From Theristus sp. LFF4_11 (lineage: Eukaryota > Nematoda > Chromadorea > Monhysterida > Xyalidae): DNA of 64,000 nt. Within the stretch, counting starts at the first letter, position 1. Each line of letters opens with the position of its first letter. This document shows, piece by piece, positions 45,352-57,300 of this stretch. Made by a program: the position numbers and the translations under genes. Under the pieces are notes generated by a model. That model was not told the DNA's origin, searched no databases, and worked only from the letters and a program-made list of their open reading frames with translations. The stretch lies in contig JASANC010000657.1 of assembly GCA_030248135.1 (NCBI GenBank), positions 20,203-84,202 on the forward strand, in the 5' to 3' direction.

Positions 45352-48300
45352 ATGAACACCACCGTTCCGCTGAATCTCACCGAAATCGCACAGCACGCAC
45401 AACGCAGACAGAACTACGCGATCTACCAGTCGCTGCAGCGGGTATTCATGGGCTGCGTGTTTCCCGTGCTGTTCGTGCTCGGCAGCGCCGGCAACTCGCT
45501 GAACCTTCGCGTGCTCCTCTCGGCACAGATGCGCAATCGCACCTCGTATCTGCTGGCCGCAATGTCACTCTGTGATCTCGGCTTTCTACTGGCGAATCTG
45601 CCGATCAATTCTGCGGTTTGGATGTCGAAAACAGACGACACCTGGATTTGGTACAGTCTGAACGTCGAGCAGCACTGTGTCGCGTTCGCGAACTGGTTCT
45701 CCACTGCCTCGTCCTGGTAGGCGTACCCGTTCTGTGTACAGTACGTTTGTGCTTTCTTTTTCCATATGCGCGCTCTGTATCATGCGAAAAACATATGTTT
45801 CAACCGTTCTGGATTTGTTGGAGGGTTTGTTGGTGAAGCTAAGAATTTCTGGTCTGAACATCTTAGACGACTCGGTATTACTCACACACACACACACACA
45901 CACATTTATAAGAAAATACCTGACAAGCTGAGCGTGCGGTTCGTTATGAGCGCGCGTCCGGGATTGGTGGCGGAGAAAACGTCGCTGGCTACTAAATTTG
46001 CTGCTAATGTGGCTACTTTTAATTCGTGTCCAGAGAGATATCACGAGGATTGTAGGTTTAGCGCGCGTTTTAGTAGCCAGTTTCAGTCACGCTTCAGAGT
46101 AGCGACGTTTTCTCGTGTCTCCCGTTAGACAATTCGACATTACCAACATTATTTTCAGTGCGTGTGCGTGTCGTGTTCCAGAAACCAAAACAAAGCGAAA
46201 GAGAAAAAGAAAAATCGCGCCAGTTTTGAAAAAAACTTTCCAGGTTCGTGTTAACAGTCAGCGTGCTACGGTTGATCGTCGTGAAGTTCCCGCTGCGTGC
46301 CGGTCTGATGTGGACGCGAGCGCGGTTCACGATTCTGCTGCTGTCGATAGTGGCGCTCAGTTGGACGCTGAATGTGGGGCATCATTTCGAGATGCAAAAG
46401 TTTCTGACGAACGTCACCCGACCGGTGGGCGGAGCGAACGCGAGCACGCTCATGCGAACACGCCTGATCCCGCAGGCGGCGGCGAGGTGGCCGCGCTATC
46501 AGCACGTGCGTTGCTGTTGCATACAGCCGAACTCTGTGACATGTCCAACCAGCTGATTGGTTGGTCGTCGCGTGACGCATGGCTTCTTATAAGCCAAACT
46601 CAGCCTCCACAGCAATTAATGCACAGAATGCATGCATCACAACCAACGATCTTAGTATCTTTCATTTTGGTCGAGAGAGACTCAATGAGCGCATAGATAA
46701 CAGTAGGTATGTACATTGTACATAGACAATTTCATGTATGACGCGCGGGAATTGAAAATTGGCAGCGTGTATCCGAGTCCCCTAAATAGGGCCGAGTCAC
46801 TTTGGCCATTTTGAATTGCCACAGAAAGATTGTGATTTTTGAACAACCACCAATCAATCATGCAGGTCATCGAACATCTGCGCGGCTTCCTCGGCGTGCT
46901 CGTGCCGAACGTTCTACTGTGGCTGGTGAATGGTGCGTTGATTTACTCGCTGCACAAACACCATCAGGAGCAGATCAGAATGGGCGCGCAGCACCAGCAG
47001 ACGACGACGGCGACCGGTGGCAGGAATGCGAACAGCCACAATCAGCAGCATCGAGACTCGAACGCGTTCAACGAACAACGTCACCGGGGTGACTCGATCA
47101 AACGCAGGGGTTGGTTCGTCGGTTGATCCCTTAAAGGCGTTCTGTACTTTAGAAAGCCACATATTGCTCACTCTCAATCGAAAAAAGAGCCCATTATCAT
47201 TCAAATTTATTAATACAATACATGTAGCACTGAGAAAACGTTTCATGTGCTATTATTGCTCAACCAAAACACAAACACACAGGCACAAGCAAACACACCG
47301 GCGACAGCGCGCAGGACCGTCACGTGACGGTGGTGGTGTGCACGATCGCGCTCGCGTACACGGTCACGCATCTGCCGTCGGTCGTCTTGATACCGCTGGC
47401 CTGGTTCTACAGACGCGTCATCTGGCTCTGGTGGGCAAGTGAGTGCGCTCGCTGGTGGGCTTGGTGGAACCGTTTTCTTCTCGGATTGAATAAAGCGAGT
47501 GCACTGCCAGTGGACTGTGACTGGACTGCATTTCAAGGGTGTGCTTGAAAACCGCGTGTGACGTAGATCCGGTTTTTTTAAATTTAGTTACAAGTGTATT
47601 TGCGCACCGGTTCCGGAAACCATACCAAACTCCGGCGGTTTACTCTTAGTCGGACCACACATCAATCCAATATGGTTTATCAGCGCAATCAAACACACTA
47701 TACGCTTCAGACAACGGATGCGTTGTGAAACTGGATCATGCAGATAAATAGAAACACCTGCTTGACTGGGTTGGTAATTGCGATGTTATTGGAGTGTTTT
47801 GTTTGCACTCATTCAATCAATCACCATTTTTGTTTTGCAGTGATCATCAGCAACAGTCTGGTCGTGATCGGCAAGGTGTTGAATTTCGTGCTATTCTGTG
47901 CTTCCTCGGCACGTTTTCGCACGCAAGTCTGCGTCGTGTGCAGTGGGCGGCGTGCGAAGCGTGCCAACTACGGTAATCAGACGCATGTCGGCTTGTGATA
48001 TGGCGCCTCTCGTTTTTGTTGTTCGTGTTAAGACCGTGTGCGCAGGTTTTTGTGTTGTTTAGTCACTGATTTTGTCACTGATACTGGGGGGGTACAATTC
48101 CGGCCCGCTCATTCCGGCCCGAAGAATTCCGGCCCGAAGAATTCCGGCCCGGAGAATTTTCGCCAGTACGAACAATATTAAACCACACGAAGTGATTTTG
48201 GTAATGAAATAATAAAATAAAATTATCGATGTTCACATGTTGGAAGTGTGAAGTTCAAAGTGAAACCTTTTGGAAAAAAGAAACTACAATTAAATTTTTA

Positions 48301-49912
48301 AATATTTTTATCATGAACAGGATTTGTGACCTTTTTACCTTATCAAAAAGGCTTGGCTTAGGATTAGGAACCTACAACAAGTCACTGCAAGCAAGTTCTA
48401 AACAAAAATAAAAAATCACTTAAGAATTTATTTACCAAAAATCACTTCGTGTGGTTTAATATTGTTCTTGCTGGCGAAAATTCTCCGGGCCGGAATTCTC
48501 CAGGCCGGAATTCTTCGGGCCGGAATTCTTCGGGCCGGAATGAGCGGGCCGGAATTCTACGGGCCGGAATTTCGCGGGCCGGAATAGTACACGAGTCCTG
48601 ATACTGCTATAGAGAGACAAACACACTGGCATACACAACTCAGTATCAGTGGACAAACACACTGGCATACACAACTCAGTATCAGTGGACAAACACACTG
48701 GCATACACAACTCAGTATCAGTGGACAAACACACTGGCATACACAACTCAGTATCAGTGGACAAACACACTGGCATACACAACTCAGTATCAGTGAGATG
48801 ACGCGCTTGGCGTGTGAATTGCAAAAGTGCTCACGGTCTTTCCCAGCGAACTAAAATTCATAAAACCATTTGGTTTGCTCCTGTGTTCTAGTTTGATTTA
48901 CCTGCAAACACTGTAGATCAGTTTTTTTTTAATTTTAGATTTTAGTTTTTCATAATTTTACACCGCATGTTGCTTTTGTCAGCCTGGCTTACTGTCATAT
49001 CGGCTTTTTATTCCTTCGCTTTTGTTGTGCTCAGCGTACCGTGTTCCACAGCAACAACGACAACAACACATCCAGAGAGGCATCTAAGAAATGGATGCTG
49101 AACTTTGCTCAGTGATCAAGAATTGTGGGTAACGTCGTTGTGTTTCGTTATTATTTTGCAAAGTGCTGTGTGTTCATGAAATTAGTTTTCATTTTGCACA
49201 TTGCTCATAAACAAAAGACTGCATGGTTTTGGTACTATGATCACCTCGTCCCAGCTTTTTTGAAAACTAAACGGCAGAGTGACGTTGAAATTAAAGTCCT
49301 ATTATGTTCATTCGCCAAAAAAGCTGAAAAAATCGTTTTTCAATCGTTTCATGCAGCGGTTTGTCGACAAAATTACTGATGTGCAACAAAGCGTTTTTTA
49401 ACCACTCGACCACATTGGATCGGGTCAAAGTTATGCAAATGAATTTATAGCGAATAAAATGTCTTTTTTTGTTTGAAAGACCAGGTCTAAAGACACAGTA
49501 ATGTTGCACAGATTCACAAACAACACACACGCCACACACAAGCGATGCATAAATCACAGCAGCGAGCATGAGCGATGAGTGTGTGTGTGTGTGTGTGCCT
49601 GTGTGTTTGTTTGTTCGTGACTGTATGCAACATCACTGACTTTATACCACCGTAGAGTGTGTTGCTTTCAGAAACGTGTCCTCTATAATGACAGGCGCCA
49701 CAAGCAGCATGGCCACCGGCATGACTACCGTACGCCGCACGTCGGCTGGTCTCAGCACGACAATCGCGAACGCAACAGTGCTGCAGCAGAAACGAAACAG
49801 CGGCAATCTGAAGCAGATACCGGAGCAGGTCGAGTCGCTGTTGGACAGTGAAACGGCAGTGACCGTTCTCGGCTCGCAGCGCCACCAGCGACGCAGAAAC
49901 ACGGACTTTTGA
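45352..49912 (+). CDS. Rhodopsin-class GPCR, peptide-receptor type
   Basis: Exons 45352-45716, 46244-46505, 46866-47109, 47283-47438, 47841-47972, a tentative 16-nt microexon 49113-49128, and 49672-49912, in phase throughout, 471 residues. The extracellular N-terminus has N-glycosylation sites (NTT, NLT). TM1 carries GSAGNSLNLRVLL, TM2 AAMSLCDLGFLLANLP, TM3 begins after a Cys, TM4 ILLLSIVALSWTL, TM5 LGVLVPNVLLWLVNGALIY, TM6 VVVCTIALAYTVTHLPSV, TM7 NSLVVIGKVLNFVLFCASSA. The usual DRY is replaced by LRL and NPxxY by NFVLF, as in divergent invertebrate FMRFamide/myosuppressin-like receptors. Intracellular loop 3 is long and His/Gln/Asn-rich. Ligand unknown. An alternative exon at 49035 would end the tail early (RQQHIQRGI-stop). 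Confidence 0.87.
46533..46653. mobile_element. MITE family A copy
   Basis: Partial palindromic copy in a GPCR intron (AACCAGCTGATTGGTTGGTC; CAGAATGCATGCATCAC). Confidence 0.65.
46720..46838. repeat. Dispersed repeat family C copy
   Basis: Inverted-orientation copy: TTCATGTATGACGCGCGGGA, CGAGTCCCCTAAATAGGGC, ATTTTGAATTGCCACAGAAA. It abuts GPCR exon 3. Confidence 0.6.
48091..48590. mobile_element. Foldback element with GGCCGG-array arms
   Basis: About 500-bp palindrome in the GPCR 3' intron. The left arm has four CCGGCCC units spaced as ATTCCGGCCCGAAGA; the right arm has about seven inverted units (GGGCCGGAATTCT). Inner to these, CGCCAGTACGAACAATATTA and its inverted partner near 48440-48472 form a second pair of arms, both joined to a CACACGAAGTGATTTTGG word. 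Ends are GTAC-like. The AT-rich centre has a chance 60-codon frame only. Confidence 0.8.
48613..48797. repeat. 36-bp minisatellite, five copies
   Basis: Head-to-tail near-identical units of 36 bp (core ACACACTGGCATACACAACT then CAGTATCAGTGGACAA). They produce a repetitive minus-strand frame that is not a gene. Confidence 0.93.
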
Positions 49913-51337
49913 ATGATGCGGCTTGGCGGATGGATTGGTGGAGCTTTTGATCTCGCGTTCAATTCGCGTCTGCTTGTTTAGATGTTTCTTTAAACTTTGT
50001 ATGGCCTATTTTTTTAAACGTGTCCCACTGAAATGACGTCATGTGCCACAAAACATGCGCTTGTCGTTCACAGCAAACCAGACTATCCGTTTAGCCGATA
50101 TCTTCCCGTAAACAAATGGTGAATGTCGAATCAGTCACACCAAACTGAAATTTTAGTGCCTGTACTTTGACAAACATGCGTTTTTAAATAAAATGACTTC
50201 ACGTTAGTCCGGACACGTTTGCATAAATCCACAATACTCCTCTGGCACATCATGACTTTTATTGTTCTTCACACGGGAACAAGGTTGACCTGCCAGTGTG
50301 TTACGCAGTCGAACGGTAAATCATCACACATTGGTCCGCAACATAGCTTGATGAAAAGCCACACAGAATGGCAGAATGAACAAAATGCATTTCTTTTACC
50401 GTTTGACTTTACATGTTTTTTGTCTGACTTTTCATTTCGGACTATTGCTTGGCATGGTGGAGCATTTTTGCTTTTTCCGTACATTGGCTAATTGATTCAA
50501 CAAATATGAATCGAACTTGGCTGTGCTGTGCAGTTTTTTCACCAAGAAACATTTACAACGTGTGTTGCGACCGTTGTTTTTCGCAGCTTTGCTTCCAAAC
50601 ACGAAGAGCATTGTTTTGTCGCTTTTTGCCAGTTGACATCTTGCCCTGTCTTGTGATTGGTCTGTGTTCGTTTTCGTTTCATCGAAATCAATCCAAGTGC
50701 AGATCAGCATATCAATCAATTCATACATATTTACTGCATTTGATATAATTTTTTCATATTTTTCTGATGATATAGCAGACATTGCTGAACAGCATGATCG
50801 CTACTGGCGTGAATTTGAGCGAAATAAAACAAAAAGGCAGACATAAAAATGAAAAGAGCCTTTCTTTTGAGTGCCGGAGCAAATCTCCAGAACGAACACA
50901 AAACAAAACACAAATACGTTCAATCAAACACCATAAAGAAGGAACAGAAACGAGTTATCTGAATAAATCTGCAAAATAAGATCCATGTAAGAAAAAACAA
51001 CAACAACATCAACTTTGGTTTTGAAAAACGTGCGAACACCAAATTCTAGGAAGCAGGTAAAACAGATCTGACAGAATCAATTTGCAAAAACCAACGTAAT
51101 GGATTTCATTCCACGATTTAGTTTCGTCTAACGCCCAGTGCCACAACGGTGCATTGCATTCTCGGGTATTGCGGCTTCTGAAAAAATAAACAAAAAATCT
51201 GAAGACTATTATCTTTTGTTGGAGTTCTGGCGTCTTAATGCACGTACAGATGGGAAATGATTTCTATGCTCGAAATTGCTAAAGTAACCCGAGTCCTTGA
51301 AATATGACAGTCACTTCGGTAATCTTGAATGGCCACA
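49913..51337. other. Intergenic between convergent genes
   Basis: Separates the 3' ends of the GPCR (+) and the LOTUS/Tudor gene (-). No domain-bearing ORF. It should contain both 3'UTRs. A TTTATT (minus-strand AATAAA) lies near 50260. Confidence 0.45.
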
Positions 51338-54300
51338 TCAGTTGTGTGTTTGTTTATGCGGTGTTTGCCAGTGTGTTTCTGTGTGTCTGTGCACCAGATT
51401 GGAGGAGCGCACGGAACACGCAATGCACGATCTTGAAACTAGGAGTTCAATTAAAAACACAGTGTGAAACATGCCTTTCGGAATTGCCATGTTCAAGTCA
51501 ACATAAACGCTGCGGATTGCGAGCACTTGATTGATCAGATTTTGGATGCTTCGGACGTCCTGTGGCTTCAGGTCCATCTCGGTTTGACTAAAAATGAACG
51601 TGTTCTTTACGGCAACTCACTGATTGGTTGCAGATTCGCAAATGATTGCGCTGATTGGTTGAATTGCGTGGATTGAATAAGCAACCCCGATACAAAACAA
51701 ATTAAAAACCCAACCAAAATACTGTGATGAACGCTTACAGATTGGAATGCCAAATTCAAGCCTTGGTCAGTGACCAACGGGCTGTCAGTTTTTTTGCTGA
51801 GTAACCGAATGAAAAAGCAAAAAGATAAAAAATAGTCGTGATGACAACATTGATCTACAGGATGGATTTTGGGGGTTTACGGTGAACCGCGCTTTGCCAA
51901 AAAACACTGAAGTTCGATCCAAACCGTTTCGTTCCGTTTTCGAAACCGGCGGACAGAAAAGGGAGAAAAGAAGTGGGGGACAAAGACCTATTCCCAAACC
52001 AAAAACCACAAACACGCACAACACACACACACATTTGTTTCGTGATCAACTTCAACGTCAACAGTACACTGCCGGTCTTGCCATTGCTCAGTTGGTCACG
52101 AATGGTGTTGGCGAGCGCCGTCAGTTTCGCGTCAGCACTGTTCGTCTGCGGCATTGCGCTGGCAGCACACGCCAACGGTTGACCGCCAGTTGCCATGGTG
52201 CTGACGTCGTCGTCGCCATCAGTGCCGATCGACTGCGATTGGTTGGTGGTTGCAGCCGTCGTGAAAGTCGCTGAAGAACGAGAATCTGAGGGGTTTCGTT
52301 CATTTTCCTGCAGCCATTCTCTTTTTAAACTGCTTTTCTTTTACCCAAATCAACAAGTCCAACATCAAAGCGGTCATGGGGTGTTGATACGGTCTTTCCA
52401 CGCACAGTACCCCCTCCCCTCCGGTCGACAAGGTGGTATGTTGAAAATCACTGGCTGTATTCATCTTTCGAATTCCTCCCCAGGCTCTAAATACAGACAT
52501 TTGAATTGCGCTCGCATGCGCTCTCACAACGAAAGCAGACCGGAAACGCAGTTTGAAAACATAACGCCTATAAAAACCGCAAACAACGCAAGAATTTTTC
52601 CGCGAAAATTAAAACAGACTGACCGTCAGGTTGCGCCGTCGGTTGCGGTTGTGCCACTTCTTCCCCAATGGCAGCATTGTGTTGCTGCGACGCCACGTTG
52701 CTGTCATCTGATGGACCATCGTGTTGATTCTGATTCTGCTGATTGTAATCAGACAGTTGATCAAGTTCAGCAATCAGCTCCTCGGCGAATGAGTTGTAGC
52801 TGAAAAAAGTGGAGACGCTCTTGTTTAAAAATTGACCTTCTCTGATTGGCTGGAAGCACTGGTCGGTCGCCGACCAACATGATGCAGCTAGGCGAACTCT
52901 AAATTATAGGCAATCAGCTGATTGGTTGGTGATCACGTGATGCATGCGTTCCGTGTAGTGCGTTGCTATGGAGGTGGAGTCTGTCTGTTCTGCACAGAAA
53001 GAAGCACGCACCGCCTGGTCACCAAGCAATCAGTGGATTGCCTATAATTTAGAGTTCCACTGTAGATTAGACGAATTCCAACATTTTGTTGAATGTGGTC
53101 AATCTCGTGATTGGCTCAGTTTGTGCGACCCACATTCACGGAGAGGGCATGTGGCTCACAGGACAATCAGCCATTCATAACGCCTTTGCAGAACCACCAG
53201 AGTTTGGTGGCTACTAACTGGTTCCTGCAGGGAGGGGGGGGGGAATAAAGGCCAAGTACATACATGCACCAGAAATGTACTCCAGTGGCATTTTGAACTG
53301 AACCAGACCAGATTCACGCTAGAGCTAGACTCAGCTGCCCCAAATAATCTCAGAACAGCATCAGCTTGACCGCGCCGACACAGAATCGTTCACCGATTCA
53401 TGAACTCAAACAGCCCAAGCCAAAAGAACCGAACAAAAATAGCAACAAAACAGGTGCTCCACCGACGTGCGTTCAGCTGGCTGCTGCTGATCGCCGGTGG
53501 GGGGCGGAGTCACCAGTTCACTGCGTGCCGATCGTGCCTCAGCGTCTGACGCGCTCTCAGTCTCCTCATCAGCGGAATCTACGGAAAAACATTGGCAGCT
53601 ATGGACGCTTTTGTGGACTCGAATTCATTGGTCCGGGTTACTCGAATCACTTAACTTCATGTTCTATTATTATTTTTTGTTTTGGTCCCGAGACTCAAGG
53701 CGCGCGAAAATAAGAACACCGTTTCATGCATGACGCGATAATTTAAAATTGGTACGGGTCACAAACCAGTTTTGAACTGCCACATAAAGATCAAAAGATA
53801 GTTTTCTTTCGACGTCTGCAAACGCACTGAGTCACAGAACCCAAAAACTAATAGATTGCAGGAAATCATCCTGTACGATAAACGCAGACACATACATACG
53901 AATTCACAGGTTGCACATTCACAGTGCAGAACTGCAGAACTAATACGAGCCCGTGGGTGGGCGCCGTTTCGTTTTTCCTCAAGAAACGTCATTTGAATTT
54001 CCGACCGAAACAACCAGAGTTTCTTAAAGGTTTCATTCACGATGAAGTAAGAAAACACATCGAGACCAAAAAAACCAAATCGCTCTAGTGCCAAGCCAAC
54101 CACAGTCGACCAACCGACAACCACCAACTGCAACTCCAGAAGGCGTGCGCACACACAGACGTCGTCGTCGTCCGCATCGTCCCCGTCCGCCTCATTCATC
54201 TTTCGCACCAGCTCAACGTACACAATGTCGCGCTGAGAAAATGGAAAAGTCTACCGGTAAAAAATGTAAGTTACACTATATGCGCTGATTGATTGGCTGA

Positions 54301-57300
54301 TGTAACAAAGTGTACCCTGACAATTCAGGCGCATAGAATGTCTGGAAAAAATGCTTTCAAAAATCTGCAAACTAAAAAAATTGAGAATGCAAAAGCGCTG
54401 CAACCAAAACCGACCCCTTCATCGTCAGACTCGACGTAATCCAACACGAACGCGTATAACGTTGAATGCTCATCGGCAGTGTCCGTCAACTCCAGGAAGA
54501 CCTCCTGCACCTGCTCGGCCAGTTGTTCGTCGTTCTGCGATTGGCTCACAATTCTCTATTTCCATATCATACGCAATTGTTGTCAATTTGTTTGATTCCG
54601 CGACTCAATGCGTGTGCAGACGTAGAAAAGAACATTTAGAACATCGCCTAAACACGGTCCTATTTAGGGCACTCAAATCATGTTCCTAATTATGAATTCC
54701 CGCGTAATGCTTGAAACTGTCTACTCTATCAATGAGCGCATTGAGTTGCAGAGCCCAAAAAATTAATAAAAGAAATGCAACAACACGACGACAGAGAGAA
54801 AGAAAAACGAAAACTGATTGCACCTCTCTGATTGGCCGCACACAAAACGTGCCGCGAATGGCCTGAACGGGAAGGTCGGCAAACTCGGCGCCCAAATAGA
54901 AAATCTGATCGAACGGCACGTCGTGGTACGAGCCGAAGTCGAGGTAGAATAACTAAAAAAACGTAAAACATTCGCACACACGCTCTAAAAGCACACAGAA
55001 AGGGCACGGTTCATTGTCTGAAATGTGCGACAAATGGTACTTTTGGAACGATCCATGACGGGGAAGTAGCGGAAAAGGAAAGAATAATCAAGCTTTGTAG
55101 AAAAACTGCTTTGACAATCGGTAACTAGTGCCGATTGGTCGCTTTCACTCATCAGTACGCTGCAGCCAATAAGCCACAGTCACACAAACACACTGGCACA
55201 CGGCATTTTTTTGCTTGTCTGTGGTGTTTGCCTGTGGTGTGGCAAACACATGTAGGATCAAAACTGACACGATGAAAAAAAACTTGTGTACCGTCTTGTA
55301 AACAAAACACCTTACATCGGCCATTCCGTCTGCCTCGTCGACGCTAGCAATGAGCACCCTGTAGAAATGGTCGTCCGTGTATCGCGCAGCGCACACCAGA
55401 CCCGGTAGCACCATACAGCGGGGAAGCTGCGAAGAACAAGTGCAAACGTGATCGAGCAATTCAAGACTATCGCTCTCCTTCGACTATAACGGAACAAATA
55501 AACGCATTGAACCAGAAATTTTCTCCAACTTTTCTCTCGTAGTGGTTCTACAACTGTGCTATACCATACCTGAGGTGACATATACTAGAACACCAACAGA
55601 TCAACTGACCCTTCTAAACAAAACACTTTTAGTACCGTTATACGAACGATGAAAGTTTTTGAATTATAACAATGCCAGGAAAGGTGTGAATTTAATGCGA
55701 CCAATCAACACGGTTATGCCGCAAAGATTCCCCGTTTACAGAGAACGTATTGCAAATGTGCCGCTGCAGCAACTAACCAGACACAACAACACAACAGCAA
55801 TCACCAACGCAAACCAACCGCAATCAAATTGTCGCGGTCAGCATAGAACTCATTGAGACGGTACTCCAAACGGATCGACTCCGTCTGCTGTTCTTTCAAC
55901 AGGAAATAGAACTCGTGCGTGTTCTCGTACTGAAGAATGGTCACCTGAAAGCAAGAAAACGAGTTTCGCGATCAGTTGCTGCTGGGGAACGAACAAACAG
56001 AACTCTGCTGGACGCAACGAGCACGATTATGGATGGGTCTCGACACGATTTTGCTGCACACACTCACGCACAATTACATTCGAACTATACGTTATGGACA
56101 ATCAGCGGATTGGTTGGTGACTCTGTCTCCACAGCAATGCCTGAACAGAGATCACCCAACCAACGTGATCACGTGATGATCACCAACCAGTCAGCTGATT
56201 GCCCACTGGTACGACTGTACAATAATACAGCAATCGTAATTGCGCGCGTGATTGTTTCGTTTGTGGCTGCGCACCATTACCGCACTATATAAATCGACCA
56301 GGAAATTTCCAGACAGTTCATTCCAAATAGGGATCCGTGTGCACAACGTCGCCAACCTCAATGTATCGCCGTTGTATCTCCTCTGCAGTCATCTCGTCGT
56401 CTATTGGCGGCATCGCAGTGAGCTCCGCCTTCGTCAGCCCGGGAATCGGCTGCACAGCGAGCACGGAGTCCGGCGGGAGCATGCCGAACGGTGTGTCCGC
56501 GACGGCGACCACCAGCAGTTGCTCTGTGCAAGAATAACCGGAGCCGAACTGTTTGGCTTTTCAGGTCACCGGTATTTCCAGCCAAGCACAGGTGTAGAAT
56601 AACAGAGAACCACCAGTGCAAGTTGGATGATGATGATTTTAAATGGTGCAGTGTACGGTTGCTAAACATGGTCTCGATTAAGGATGGTGGTACCCGTTAC
56701 GATTAATGCGCTATCCAGTGACCGACCAGAATGAAAAAAAGAACAAAACAATCAGCCGAGTGCAAGCAAAGCGAAACTGAAACCGTTTGTGAAGCAAGCA
56801 GCAGTCGACTGTTTACCGTCATCCACGCCCTGCTGGTACGACTGAAACAGATGCCCATTCTCATCGAACAGAATCTCCGACAGCTGCTGCGTCGTGAATC
56901 GCGCGAACGCGGGAATTTGATTCGCAACTTGCTCGAGTGTAATCGGACGCGCCAGCAACAGGAAATCGTGCAACTGTTGCACGAGCGTTTGCGTAGCTGA
57001 AACGAAAACAAAAGTGAAAACAAAGATCAGTCGGCACCGGAAAATACCCGGACGAGCGACAACGTGGGGTGGAGCATTCTGCAGCTGCCGTAAACACGCT
57101 GCGGGAAGGCGCGAATCGAGTTTTCCGCAGCGCCTGATCACGGCAACCAGCAGCATGACGCGAGCGTTCGCGCCGTTTTGTGGCAGCCGCATCATGCACC
57201 CCCCCCCCCCCCGCAGCCACACACGGGTATGGTCGGAGGAAATGGTGGTTGGCTAAACTATTGTTTCGAGTCTGAGTGACCGAATACATCAACACTCGTT

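Noticed and set aside
48456..48824. Minus-strand repetitive protein with five identical blocks
   Set aside because: It is the 36-bp minisatellite read in frame (36 is divisible by 3), joined to the foldback arm; no splice or start context.
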